A DNA stretch of 64,000 nucleotides from Noviluteimonas lactosilytica (GTDB lineage: Bacteria; Pseudomonadota; Gammaproteobacteria; Xanthomonadales; Xanthomonadaceae), in assembly GCF_020866925.1 (NCBI RefSeq), contig NZ_JAJGAK010000001.1, positions 310,001-374,000 of the forward strand, in the 5' to 3' direction. A program made the translations under genes and the position numbers. Position 1 is the stretch's first letter. Every line of letters begins with the position of its first letter. The notes beneath the pieces were generated by a model, which saw only the letters and a list, made by a program, of their open reading frames with translations, made no database searches and was not told the DNA's origin. Positions 8,120-16,389 of this stretch are shown here, piece by piece.

Positions 8120-10447
8120 TTATTTCTTTTTCTTCGACGCAGGCTTCGACGGCGCCGGCGGTGCACCACCGGCGAGTTCACCGGCCGCCGCGACGATGTC
8201 CTCGTCCTTCGGAATCACCAGGAACGCAGCGCCCGCGAGCGGCGTGAACGTATCGGCGCCCACGACGCGCTTGAACGGCCGCGCCGCATAACCGCCTTCG
8301 ACGATCGCGGTGATGATCCCCTCGCCCACGCCCGCGCTGCGGCGGCCTTCGTCGACGATGAGGATGCGCTTCGCGTTCGCGGCCTGCGCGCGGATGAAGG
8401 CGTCGTTGAGCGGCACCAGCCAGCGCAGGTCGACCACGCGCGTCTTCCAGCCGTGTTTGGCTTCGATCTGCTTCGCTGCGCGCAACGACATCGGCACGCC
8501 GTTGCCGAAGGTGAAGATCACCAGGTCGTCGCCGTCGCCGTAGACGCGGCCTTCGCCGAGTTCCATCGCCTCGTCGGGCTTCGGATACTCGGTGAGCCAG
8601 CCGCCGTCGCCGGCTTCGTGCAAATCCTTCGTCATGTACAGCGCGATCGGTTCGAGGAGCGCGCACACGCGTCCGTCGACCTTCGCCAGCGCCGCGAGCG
8701 TGCGCAGCATCGTCGCCGCGTCGTCGCCGCGCGACGGGCAACCCACCACCAGGCCCGGGATGTCGCGCAGCGCGGTGATCGAGTTGTCGTTGTGGAAGTG
8801 CCCGCCGAACCCGCGCTGGTAACCGAGCGAGGCGATGCGCATCACCATCGGGTTGCGGTACTGGCCGTTGCTGAAGAATTGCAGGCTCGCCGCTTCGCCG
8901 CGGATCTGGTCACACGCGTTGTGGAAGTACGCGAGGTACTGGATCTCGGGGAACGGCAGCATCCCCATGTTCGCGTAGCCCTGCGCGAGGCCGAGGATGA
9001 TCGTCTCGTCGAGCAGCGTGTTGAACACGCGCTTGCCGGAGAACGCCTTCTGCAGCCCCTTGGTCACCGTGTACACGCCGCCCTTCAGCGCGACGTCCTC
9101 GCCGAACAGCAGCGCCTCGGGATACTTGGCGAACAGATCGTGCAGCGCGTTGTTGATCTGGATCGCGAGGTGGCGCGCGGGTTGTTTCTCCGGCAGCTTC
9201 GCTTCGCCGCCGAACACCTGCTCGCGACGCGCGTCGTCCGCGCAACGCGCGGCTTCCTTGCGCACCGCATCCGGCGTGTACGGCGCGAGCGGCGCCATCA
9301 CGTCTTCGAGCTTCGTCAGGCGCGGGCGGCTGTCCGCGTCTTCCGCCGCGGCGAAACACTTCCTGCGCGTGTCTTCGTACAGCGCGTTGAGTTCGTCCTT
9401 CGACATCAAACCCGACTGCAACGCGATCGCCGCCGAACGCAACAGCGGATCGGTCGCTTCCACCGCGCACAACTCTTCGATCGAACGCCATTCGATTTCG
9501 AAGTCGGTGCCCGCATGGCCCATGATGCGCGTCGTGCGCAGATGCAGGAACGTCGGGCGACGCGTGCGGCGGCAATGTTCGACCGCGGCCTGCACCTGGC
9601 CGTAGCCTTCGGCGAGATCGAGGCCGTCGGCGTAGAAGTAATCGAGGTCCTTGCGGTCGCGGAAGTTCTGCGCGACCCAGCCGGTCGGCGTCTTCACCGA
9701 GATGCCGATGCCGTTGTCTTCGCACACGAACAGCACGGGCGCCGGCAGCTTCTGGTACGAGGTCCACGCGGCGGCGTTGAACGCGGTCTGCGCGGTCGCA
9801 TGGTTGCTCGACGCATCGCCGAACGAGCACACGACGATGCTGTCGTCGGGAATCGGAAGTTCGTGGCCGATGCGCGGCCCCTGCTCGATCGCGAGCGCGG
9901 TGCCCAGCGCCTTCGGCAGGTGCGAGGCGATCGTCGAGGTCTGCGGCAACACCCACAATGGCTTGCTGCCCCACACCTTGTGGCGGCCGCCGCTCGCCGG
10001 ATCCTCGGCGCTCGCCGCGAACGAGAGCGCCGAATCCATGATCGGATCAAGCTTTTTGCCATCAGTGCCCGGCAACTTGCGGAAACGCTCGGCCATGAAG
10101 CCGCCCGAACGGTAATGCAGGAACGCAGGATCGGTGTGGCGCGTCAGGCGCGCGACCATCGCGTTACCTTCGTGGCCGCTGGAACCGATCGTGTAGAAGA
10201 CCTTGTTCTGCACGCGCAACACGCGCGCCATCAGATCGAGATGGCGCGAGATCAGCTGCGACTCGAACAACTCGCGGAAGCCCTGCGCATCGAGCGCGCT
10301 GCCGTCGAGGATCGCATCGCCCGGCGCGGGCTTCGCATCGACGGCGCCGTCCCAGTCGCGCACGAACTCCTGGAAGTTGACGTCGCAGATCTCGGCGCGG
10401 TTGAGGCCCTTCATGCGGGCGGGGATGGGCTTGGCGGACACGTTCAT
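8120..10447 (-). CDS. Fused 2-oxoacid dehydrogenase E1 (alpha-beta), branched-chain type
   Basis: A 775-residue fusion of the alpha and beta subunits of a thiamine-diphosphate-dependent E1, most like branched-chain 2-oxoacid dehydrogenase. The alpha half (about 1-400) contains RHLDLMARVLR, the GSSGHEGN stretch and the ThDP/Mg motif GDASSNHATAQTAFNAAA. The beta half (about 440-750) contains LFGEDVALKGGVYTVTKGL, LDETIILGLAQGYA and IPGLVVGCPSRGDDA. A lysine-rich tail (PSKPASKKKK) ends it. E1 decarboxylates the 2-oxoacid and acylates lipoyl-E2; no E2 or E3 gene is in the window. It is the last gene of a run with gcdH-like, GNAT and GST genes (20 bp after the GST stop). A 2-oxoisovalerate role is inferred; a 2-oxoglutarate-type role is less likely. 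Confidence 0.85.
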   Translation of the reverse strand: MNVSAKPIPARMKGLNRAEICDVNFQEFVRDWDGAVDAKPAPGDAILDGSALDAQGFRELFESQLISRHLDLMARVLRVQNKVFYTIGSSGHEGNAMVARLTRHTDPAFLHYRSGGFMAERFRKLPGTDGKKLDPIMDSALSFAASAEDPASGGRHKVWGSKPLWVLPQTSTIASHLPKALGTALAIEQGPRIGHELPIPDDSIVVCSFGDASSNHATAQTAFNAAAWTSYQKLPAPVLFVCEDNGIGISVKTPTGWVAQNFRDRKDLDYFYADGLDLAEGYGQVQAAVEHCRRTRRPTFLHLRTTRIMGHAGTDFEIEWRSIEELCAVEATDPLLRSAAIALQSGLMSKDELNALYEDTRRKCFAAAEDADSRPRLTKLEDVMAPLAPYTPDAVRKEAARCADDARREQVFGGEAKLPEKQPARHLAIQINNALHDLFAKYPEALLFGEDVALKGGVYTVTKGLQKAFSGKRVFNTLLDETIILGLAQGYANMGMLPFPEIQYLAYFHNACDQIRGEAASLQFFSNGQYRNPMVMRIASLGYQRGFGGHFHNDNSITALRDIPGLVVGCPSRGDDAATMLRTLAALAKVDGRVCALLEPIALYMTKDLHEAGDGGWLTEYPKPDEAMELGEGRVYGDGDDLVIFTFGNGVPMSLRAAKQIEAKHGWKTRVVDLRWLVPLNDAFIRAQAANAKRILIVDEGRRSAGVGEGIITAIVEGGYAARPFKRVVGADTFTPLAGAAFLVIPKDEDIVAAAGELAGGAPPAPSKPASKKKK

Positions 10448-10467
10448 GGGGGGAAGCTCCGGGTGGC

Positions 10468-11133
10468 TCAAACGCTCGCGGCGATGCGCGCGCGCACTTC
10501 GTTGTCGTTGTCGGGCAGCGCGACGAACTTCGGCGTCGCACGCACGCGTTCGATCCACGCGTTGATCGCGGGATACGAAGCGAGCGACACACCGCCCTCG
10601 TCGGCGACCGCGGTGTAGGCGAACAGCGCGATGTCGGCGACGCCGTAATGCGCGCCGGTGAACCAGTCGTGCGATGCGAGATGACGTTCCATCACCGCGA
10701 GCGCGGCGTGCGCGCGTTCGCGCAGGCGCGGCAGTTCGGCGCGACGCGGCGAATCGATCGGCGTCCAGCCGCTGATGAAGCGCGCGACCGCGACGTAGGG
10801 TTCGTGGCTGTATTGCTCGAAGAACATCCACGACAGCGCCTGCGCGCGTTGCCAAGCATCGCTCGGCACGAACGATGTGCCGTCGGCGAGCCAGCACAGC
10901 ATCGCGTTGGATTCGGTCAGCACCGCGCCGTCCTCGCGCACGAGCGCGGGGACCTTGGCGTTCGGGTTGATCGCGAGGAATTCGGGCGAATGCGTCGCGC
11001 CGATGTCGCTGCGCACTTCCACCCAGGTGTACGGGCGACCGAGCTGCTCGAGCAGCAGGCGCACCTTGTGGCAATTGCCCGACGGCGAGAAGCCGTGGAC
11101 GGTCACGTTGTCCTTCATCCCGGGCGCGCTCAT
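10468..11133 (-). CDS. Glutathione S-transferase family protein
   Basis: A 221-residue soluble protein with the two-domain GST plan. The thioredoxin-like N-terminal domain shows FSPSGNCHKVRLLLEQLG, with a Ser-Gly-Asn-Cys patch at the usual catalytic position, then NPNAKVPALV with the cis-proline, and LTESNAMLCWLAD with the glutamate and serine that bind glutathione. The all-helical C-terminal domain follows, with HDWFTGAHYGVADIALFAY, including the conserved aspartate N-cap. The substrate is unknown. The start overlaps the GNAT stop by ATGA, so the two are translationally coupled. Two ATGs are possible (MSAPGMKDN); the first is used because of the overlap. Confidence 0.9.
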   Translation of the reverse strand: MSAPGMKDNVTVHGFSPSGNCHKVRLLLEQLGRPYTWVEVRSDIGATHSPEFLAINPNAKVPALVREDGAVLTESNAMLCWLADGTSFVPSDAWQRAQALSWMFFEQYSHEPYVAVARFISGWTPIDSPRRAELPRLRERAHAALAVMERHLASHDWFTGAHYGVADIALFAYTAVADEGGVSLASYPAINAWIERVRATPKFVALPDNDNEVRARIAASV

Positions 11134-11678
11134 TTCGGTTGCTTCCTTGCGAACCATTCCTCGCGCGACTGGCCCCAGATGTCGATCGGCACTTCCTCGA
11201 ACGGCGCGGGCAACTTGCCCGGCCCGAGGTTGCGCGAACCGAGGCGGCGCGCGAGTTCCTGCGAGGCGAGGTTCTCCGGATCGATCGAATGGATCACGTT
11301 GCTCCAGCCGAGGGTGTCGAAAGCCCAGTCCATCGCCGCGCTCGCCGCTTCGACGCCGTACCCCTTGCCCCACGCGGCGCGACGCAATGCCCAGCCGATT
11401 TCGGTGCCCGGCCAGCCTTCGGGCTGCCACGGGCCGATGTTGCCGATCCATTCGCCGCTCGATTTTTCGATCACGGCGAACATGCCGAAGCCCTGCAGCA
11501 CCCACGCGCCGGGCATCTGCAGGAACTTGCGCCACGCGGCCGCGCGCGGCGACGTGCCGCCGATGTAGCGGCACGCCTCTTCGTCCGCCTGCAACTCGGC
11601 GAAGTACGGGAAGTCTTCCTCGCGCTGCACGCGCAGCAGCAGGCGCGGGGTTTCGATGCGGGTGTCGAGCCTGGACAC
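11130..11678 (-). CDS. GNAT family N-acetyltransferase (RimJ/RimL-like)
   Basis: A 182-residue acetyltransferase of the RimJ/RimL-type GNAT group, which transfers acetyl from acetyl-CoA to an amine (often a protein N-terminus or a small molecule; unknown here). ETPRLLLRVQREEDFPYF at residues 8-25 is the classic opening, GNIGPWQPEG and EIGWALRRAAWGKGYGVEAA hold the acetyl-CoA-binding GxGxx region, and IHSIDPENLASQELARRLG is the last conserved block. Translation probably starts at GTG 11678, 14 bp downstream of the dehydrogenase stop. The stop overlaps the GST start. Confidence 0.88.
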   Translation of the reverse strand: MSRLDTRIETPRLLLRVQREEDFPYFAELQADEEACRYIGGTSPRAAAWRKFLQMPGAWVLQGFGMFAVIEKSSGEWIGNIGPWQPEGWPGTEIGWALRRAAWGKGYGVEAASAAMDWAFDTLGWSNVIHSIDPENLASQELARRLGSRNLGPGKLPAPFEEVPIDIWGQSREEWFARKQPK

Positions 11679-11692
11679 GCGACCCCCGGTCG

Positions 11693-12856
11693 TCAGAACG
11701 CGTTGATGCCCGTGAGCTCGCGGCCGATCACCAGCTGGTGCACGGTTTCCGTGCCTTCGTAGGTGATGACCGATTCGAGGTTGAGCGCGTGACGGATGGC
11801 GCCATGCTCGGTGGTGATGCCGGCGCCGCCGAGCAGGTCGCGGCATTCGCGCGCGATGTCGATGGCCATGCGGCAGTTGTTCCACTTGGCGAGCGACACC
11901 TGCGCGGGCTGCATCGTGCCGGCGTCCTTCAAGCGACCGAGCTGCACGACGAGCAACTGCGCGAGCGTGATGCGGCGCGCCATCTCGGCCATCTTGATCT
12001 GCGCGCTCTGCGTCGCCGCCACCGGGCGGTCGAACAGGATGCGTTCCTTGGTGTAGTGCAGCACTTCGTCGAGGCACGCGATGGCCGCGCCGATCGGGCC
12101 CCACGTGATGCCGTAGCGCGCCTGCGTCAGGCAGCCGAGCGGACCCTTGAGGCCCTTCACGTTCGGCAGGCGGTTGGCTTCCGGCACGCGCACGTTGTCG
12201 AAGAACAGCGCGCTGGTCACCGACGCGCGCAGCGACATCTTGTGCTTGATCTCCTGCGCGGCGAAACCGGCCATGCCCTTTTCGACCACGAAGCCCTGGA
12301 TGCCGTCCTCGGTCTGCGCCCACACGATCGCGATGTCGGCGAGGTTGCCGTTGGTGATCCACATCTTCGAGCCGTTGAGGACCCAGTCGTCCCCGTCGCG
12401 CCTGGCGTTGGTCTTCATGTTGGCCGGATCGGAACCGCCGTGCGCTTCGGTCAGGCCGAAGCAGCCGATCACCTTGCCCGCGGCCATGTCGGGCAGCCAG
12501 CGCATGCGCTGCTCTTCGGTGCCGTAGGCGTAGATCGGATACATGCACAGCGACGACTGCACGCTGACGAAGCTGCGGATGCCGCTGTCGCCGCGTTCGA
12601 GTTCCTGGCAGATCAGGCCGTAGCTGACGGCGTTGAGGCCGGCGCAACCGTATTTCTCGGGCAGCGACGAACCGAGCAAGCCGAGTTCGGCGATCTCGCC
12701 CACGAGTTCGCGCGGGAAGCGGCCCTGGTCGAAGGCGTCGCCGATGATCGGGATCACGCGCTCGTCGGTGAAACGGGCCACCGTGTCCTGCACGGCGCGC
12801 TCCTCGTCGGTGAGCAAGGAACGGACGTCGTACAGATCGTAGGGATGCAGGGCCAT
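11693..12856 (-). CDS. gcdH: Glutaryl-CoA dehydrogenase-like acyl-CoA dehydrogenase
   Basis: A 387-residue FAD flavoprotein of the acyl-CoA dehydrogenase superfamily, best matched to glutaryl-CoA dehydrogenase, which oxidises and decarboxylates glutaryl-CoA to crotonyl-CoA in lysine and tryptophan catabolism. Visible features are IRSFVSVQSSLCMYPIY (substrate-side arginine), CFGLTEAHGGSDPANM and KMWITNGNLADIAIVWA (FAD binding), and VITYEGTETVHQLVIGRELTG at the C-terminus, where the glutamate of YEGT is the expected catalytic base. It is the first gene of the operon and is preceded by the terminator of the glycine-zipper gene. Another short-chain acyl-CoA specificity cannot be excluded. Confidence 0.88.
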   Translation of the reverse strand: MALHPYDLYDVRSLLTDEERAVQDTVARFTDERVIPIIGDAFDQGRFPRELVGEIAELGLLGSSLPEKYGCAGLNAVSYGLICQELERGDSGIRSFVSVQSSLCMYPIYAYGTEEQRMRWLPDMAAGKVIGCFGLTEAHGGSDPANMKTNARRDGDDWVLNGSKMWITNGNLADIAIVWAQTEDGIQGFVVEKGMAGFAAQEIKHKMSLRASVTSALFFDNVRVPEANRLPNVKGLKGPLGCLTQARYGITWGPIGAAIACLDEVLHYTKERILFDRPVAATQSAQIKMAEMARRITLAQLLVVQLGRLKDAGTMQPAQVSLAKWNNCRMAIDIARECRDLLGGAGITTEHGAIRHALNLESVITYEGTETVHQLVIGRELTGINAF

Positions 12857-12898
12857 GCGGGCTTCGTCGACGAGGGGGCGGAGCCGCGCATTGTAGGT

Positions 12899-12929
12899 AA
12901 AAAAACGGGGCCGGATCGCTCCGGCCCCG
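12899..12929 (-). terminator. Rho-independent terminator after the glycine-zipper gene
   Basis: A 10-bp perfect GC stem (CGGGGCCGGA at 12906-12915 pairing with 12920-12929) with a 4-base loop. On the minus strand it is followed by seven T residues (12899-12905). It lies 58 bp past the stop of the glycine-zipper gene and just before the dehydrogenase ATG, so it separates the two transcription units. Confidence 0.85.
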
Positions 12930-12986
12930 CTGGGAATGTTGATGCTTTGGCTTCTGGAACAGTGGCTCGGGGGTTTCCCCTCGCGG

Positions 12987-13808
12987 TTAACCGTTTTCGT
13001 TGCTGCCCGACGCCGAGGCGACCTGGGTGACGACCTGGCCGTCGATGACCGGCAGGCGCGCGCCCGGCTTGTCGTCCATGCGCACGGTGCGCTGCTGGCC
13101 GTCATAGCTGTAGGTCACGTCGTAACCGACCGTACGGTCCTCGGTGCCCAGCGAGATGCGGCTGCCCGGCTTGTCGCCCGTGCGCATCGTGCCGGTGGTG
13201 CCGTCCGGATTGCGGTAGGTGACGTTCCAGGCGACCGTCTTCGACGACGACGAGGTCGAGGTCTCGGTGTGGCACTGGCGATCGGTGCGCTGCGTCACCT
13301 TGCCGCCGACGTGGCGCTTGTCGATCTCGCGACCGGCGAAGCCACCCGCCACCGCACCGGCCACGGTCGCGGCCTTCTTGCCGTCGCCGCTGCCGACCTG
13401 GTTGCCGAGCAGGCCGCCGACGATCGCACCGGCGACCGTGCCGCCGACGTTGCCGTCGCGCTCCGGTGCGCGCTCCTCCACCACGACGTCCTGGCAGACC
13501 TCGCGCGGCGTGGACGTGGTGCTGGTTTCCTTGATCGGCTCGGTGCCGATGACCTGCGCGTACAGCTTTTCCTGCTTGGTGATCGGCTTGACGTCGACCA
13601 CGTCCGCGTACTCGACGCGGCCGCTGGCCGGCACGCCGGTCTCGTCGAGCGCGGCGTCGTCCGCCGCGGTCGCGGTCGTGAGCGAGGCCGGCGGCGCGAC
13701 GTCGGTGGCGACGTCCGACTTGTCGCGATTGTTCATGAAAGCCGCGGTGGCGACGCCGCCCACGAGAAGCGCGGCGAGGGCAACGGCGAGGGTGTTGTTC
13801 TTCAACAT
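12987..13808 (-). CDS. Glycine-zipper 2TM domain envelope protein
   Basis: A 273-residue protein. It opens with a hydrophobic segment at residues 6-24 (TLAVALAALLVGGVATAA) that is probably an anchor or signal peptide without a lipobox. In the middle is a glycine-zipper 2TM domain: GGTVAGAIVGGLLGNQVGSG then AATVAGAVAGGFAGREID. The C-terminal part has repeated short beta motifs (TVAWNVTYRNPDG and VGYDVTYSYDGQQ) with pairs of TYR/TYS. Such proteins sit in the periplasm or outer membrane, and several are stress-induced; the precise role is unknown. ATG 13808 is preceded by GGAGG at good spacing, which fixes the start. It is divergent from the DUF6116 gene. Confidence 0.85.
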   Translation of the reverse strand: MLKNNTLAVALAALLVGGVATAAFMNNRDKSDVATDVAPPASLTTATAADDAALDETGVPASGRVEYADVVDVKPITKQEKLYAQVIGTEPIKETSTTSTPREVCQDVVVEERAPERDGNVGGTVAGAIVGGLLGNQVGSGDGKKAATVAGAVAGGFAGREIDKRHVGGKVTQRTDRQCHTETSTSSSSKTVAWNVTYRNPDGTTGTMRTGDKPGSRISLGTEDRTVGYDVTYSYDGQQRTVRMDDKPGARLPVIDGQVVTQVASASGSNENG

Positions 13809-13942
13809 GAGCGGGCCTCCTTGGGCCTTTGTTGCGGCTTGCCGGCGCATCCACCGCCGGCTTCGGGATGAATTCCAGCACGGCTTCCCTGAACGAAGCC
13901 ATGCGAAATTGACGGGTTTTTAACCGAATCGTGAAGCGCGGC

Positions 13943-13969
13943 ACGCTAGCTGCATGCTCGTGCTAGCGT
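13943..13969. promoter_or_regulatory. Inverted repeat in divergent promoter region
   Basis: Perfect 8-bp arms ACGCTAGC (13943-13950) and GCTAGCGT (13962-13969) with an 11-bp centre that also holds the palindrome GCATGC. It lies 34 bp upstream of the DUF6116 start and 135 bp from the glycine-zipper start, a position suited to an operator or a 5'-UTR hairpin. No bound factor can be named. Confidence 0.35.
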
Positions 13970-14002
13970 TTGCGTGAAGACGTGGCGCCAGGAGCGCACA
14001 CC

Positions 14003-14218
14003 ATGCCCAACCCATTGGTCGCACCGGTTATCGGATTCCTCTCGAAGTTGAGTTTCCCGCGTCTGTTCGCCGTGACCGCGGCGTTGTTCGCGTTCACCAC
14101 CCTCTTCCCCGATCCGATTCCCTTCGTCGACGAAATCCTCCTCGGCCTCGGCACGTTGTTGTTCGCGAGCCTGCGCAAGCGCAAGGAACCGGACGTCATC
14201 GACGCGCCGAAGCGCTGA
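14003..14218 (+). CDS. Small membrane protein (DUF6116-like)
   Basis: A 71-residue protein with two hydrophobic stretches (about 6-30 and 42-58) and a basic tail (LRKRKEPDVIDAPKR). It resembles small conserved proteins found in xanthomonads and annotated as DUF6116; no function is known. A GGAG motif about 10 bp upstream supports ATG 14003. The stop overlaps the tatD start (TGATG), so the two are translationally coupled. Confidence 0.7.
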   Translation: MPNPLVAPVIGFLSKLSFPRLFAVTAALFAFTTLFPDPIPFVDEILLGLGTLLFASLRKRKEPDVIDAPKR

Positions 14219-15006
14219 TGCAGACCGACGTGCACGCGCTCGTCGACACGCACTGCCACCTCGACGTCCCCGAGTTCGACGCCGACCGCGACGATGTCGT
14301 CGCGCGCGCACGGGCCGCCGGCGTGACGCGGCAGATCGTGCCGGCGATCGAAGCCGCAACGTGGCCAGGCCTGCGCGATGCGTGTGCGCGGGACGACGGC
14401 CTGTTCCCCGCCTACGGCCTGCATCCGCTGCTGATCGCCTCGCATCGCGACGAACACCTGCGCGCATTGCGCGACTGGATCGAACGCGAACGTCCGGTCG
14501 CCATCGGCGAATGCGGCCTCGACTACTGGGTCGAAGACCTCGATCGCGACGTGCAGGCGAAATACTTCGACGGCCAGCTGCAACTCGCGCGCGAATACGA
14601 CCTGCCGGTCGTCGTGCATGCGCGGCGCGCGGTCGATGCGGTGATGGCCGCGATCAAGCGCGTCGGCCAGCTGCGCGGCGTCATCCACAGTTACGCCGGC
14701 AGCGAAGAACAGGCGCGGCAACTGGCCGACCTCGGCTTCCTCGTCGGCATCGGCGGGCCGGTGACCTACGATCGCGCCAACCGCGTGCGTCGTGTCGCCG
14801 CCAGCATTCCGCTCGACACGCTGCTGCTGGAAACCGACGCGCCCGACCAGCCGAACAGCGACCGTCGCGGGCAGCGCAACGAACCGGCGTGCATCACGCG
14901 CGTGCTCGAAGTGATCGCGGAGCTGCGCAACGAAGACCCGGCGGTGATCGCACACGCGACCACGCAGAACGCAGAGCGCCTATTCGGTCTTCCGCGGCTT
15001 CAGTAA
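14218..15006 (+). CDS. TatD family metal-dependent hydrolase
   Basis: A 262-residue TIM-barrel hydrolase of the TatD DNase family (3'-5' exonuclease on DNA/RNA in characterised members). The metal-binding HCHLD is at residues 12-16, IGECGLDYW carries the conserved glutamate near 97-105, VVVHARRA gives the next histidine, HSYAGS the fourth and ETDAPDQP the catalytic aspartate near 203. All expected metal ligands are present. The last 27 bp overlap the 3' end of tcdA on the opposite strand, so the transcripts are convergent and antisense at their ends. Confidence 0.92.
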   Translation: MQTDVHALVDTHCHLDVPEFDADRDDVVARARAAGVTRQIVPAIEAATWPGLRDACARDDGLFPAYGLHPLLIASHRDEHLRALRDWIERERPVAIGECGLDYWVEDLDRDVQAKYFDGQLQLAREYDLPVVVHARRAVDAVMAAIKRVGQLRGVIHSYAGSEEQARQLADLGFLVGIGGPVTYDRANRVRRVAASIPLDTLLLETDAPDQPNSDRRGQRNEPACITRVLEVIAELRNEDPAVIAHATTQNAERLFGLPRLQ

Positions 15007-15777
15007 CAGTTCCATCGCACGCCCCACCGCGGCGAACGCGAACGCGCCGGTGACGTGCGTCGCCGCACCGAGCCCCGCGCCGCAATCGAGTTTCAACGCC
15101 GCGTCGGCATCGAGTTGCGGGCGCACGCCGCACACGCTGCCGTCGGCCTGCGGATAGCGCACGTTCTCCAGCGAGTACACCGCCGACACGCCGAAGTAGC
15201 GGTCCTTGCTGCGCGGGAAGTTGAACTCGCCGCGCAGCTTCTTGCGGATCAGCGAGAGCATCGCGTCGTGTTCGGTGCGCGACAGATCGCGCACGCGCAC
15301 CTGCGTCGGATCGGTGCGACCGCCCGCGGAGCCGACGGTCACCATCGGCAACTTGCGGCGCCGGCACCACGCGATCGAGGTGACCTTCGTGCGGAAGCTG
15401 TCGCACGCATCGAGCACGAGGTCGAAGTTGCGGTCGAGCATCGTGTCGAGGTTCGACTGGGTCAGGAAGTGCGCGACCGGATCCACGTCGATCCGTGGAT
15501 GGATCGCGCGCACGCGTTCGGCCATCACCTCGGCCTTGTTGCGGCCGTAGTTGCCGTCGAGCGCGGGCAACTGGCGATTGGTGTTGGACACGCACAGGTC
15601 GTCGGCATCGACGAGGGTGAGATGCCCCACGCCGCTGCGCGCGAGCGCTTCGGCCGCCCACGCGCCGACGCCACCGAGGCCGATGACGGCCACGCGGCGG
15701 GAGTCGAGGCGTTCGACCGCCCCCTTGCCATAGAGCCGGTCGATGCCGGCGAATCGTTCGCGGAGATCGTGTCGCAT
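14980..15777 (-). CDS. tcdA: tRNA threonylcarbamoyladenosine dehydratase
   Basis: A 265-residue E1/ThiF-like ATP-dependent enzyme (TcdA, also CsdL/YgdL) that cyclises t6A37 of ANN-decoding tRNAs to ct6A. The opening RFAGIDRLYGKGAVERL is the family start. The nucleotide-binding motif GLGGVGAWAAEALARSG is at residues 34-50, followed by LVDADDLCVSNTNRQ and the basic GRNKAEVMAERV. C-terminal SAVYSLENV and CGAGLGAATHVTGAFAFAA complete the fold. Its 3' end overlaps tatD by 27 bp on the opposite strand. The csdA/csdE partners are not in view. Confidence 0.93.
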   Translation of the reverse strand: MRHDLRERFAGIDRLYGKGAVERLDSRRVAVIGLGGVGAWAAEALARSGVGHLTLVDADDLCVSNTNRQLPALDGNYGRNKAEVMAERVRAIHPRIDVDPVAHFLTQSNLDTMLDRNFDLVLDACDSFRTKVTSIAWCRRRKLPMVTVGSAGGRTDPTQVRVRDLSRTEHDAMLSLIRKKLRGEFNFPRSKDRYFGVSAVYSLENVRYPQADGSVCGVRPQLDADAALKLDCGAGLGAATHVTGAFAFAAVGRAMELLLKPRKTE

Positions 15778-15834
15778 GGGGACGCATTCTACGTTCTGCT
15801 ACCCTCGCGCCCACATCCACGCAGGAGCACGGAC

Positions 15835-16251
15835 ATGGCAGGCACCGGGGCGCGTTACTTCTTCCTCTTCCTGGTCGGGCTGGTGATCGGCGCGGTCGCC
15901 TCCGTGATGGGCATGCGCGCGCTGCAGGCGCGGCAGGATCCGTTCCCCGATGCGCTCATGCACGTGCAGCAGTGGCACCTCGGCCAGTTGAAGACGAACC
16001 TCGAAGCCAATCGCTGCAACGCGACCGACACGCTCCCGCACTTCGCCGCGCTGCGCTCCACCGCCGACGACATCGAAGCCGCGTTCCCCGAGAACCGCGA
16101 CGACGCGCGCTTCACCAAGGCCGCGGGCGGCCTGCGCGCCGCGCTCGACGATGCGCGCGCCAATCCGCCGCTCAACTGCCCGTCGCTCGGCAAGACGATG
16201 GAAACCATCGGCGGCGCGTGCAAGGCATGTCATCAAGACTTCCGTGGATGA
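15835..16251 (+). CDS. Membrane-anchored cytochrome c'-like protein
   Basis: A 138-residue protein with one N-terminal membrane anchor or uncleaved signal (residues 8-25, FFLFLVGLVIGAVASVMG) and a helical domain ending in CKACHQDFRG, which contains a single CXXCH haem-attachment motif (Cys129, Cys132, His133). A CXXCH at the far C-terminus of a helix bundle is the pattern of the cytochrome c'/c556 family, which binds haem in the periplasm. Methionine or other axial ligands cannot be confirmed. It has its own ribosome-binding site (GCAGGAGC about 10 bp upstream) and stands alone. Confidence 0.75.
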   Translation: MAGTGARYFFLFLVGLVIGAVASVMGMRALQARQDPFPDALMHVQQWHLGQLKTNLEANRCNATDTLPHFAALRSTADDIEAAFPENRDDARFTKAAGGLRAALDDARANPPLNCPSLGKTMETIGGACKACHQDFRG

Positions 16252-16389
16252 CATCAGCGGTCGAGTCGACGCTGCTGAATCGCGATTAAGCCGAACCTGC
16301 ATCGACGCGCGAAAACCCCGCGCGTTTGATGCGGTGTTCATCGTGCGGCCCACAGCATCGGTGGCGGACAACACCGACAGGAGAGTCGC

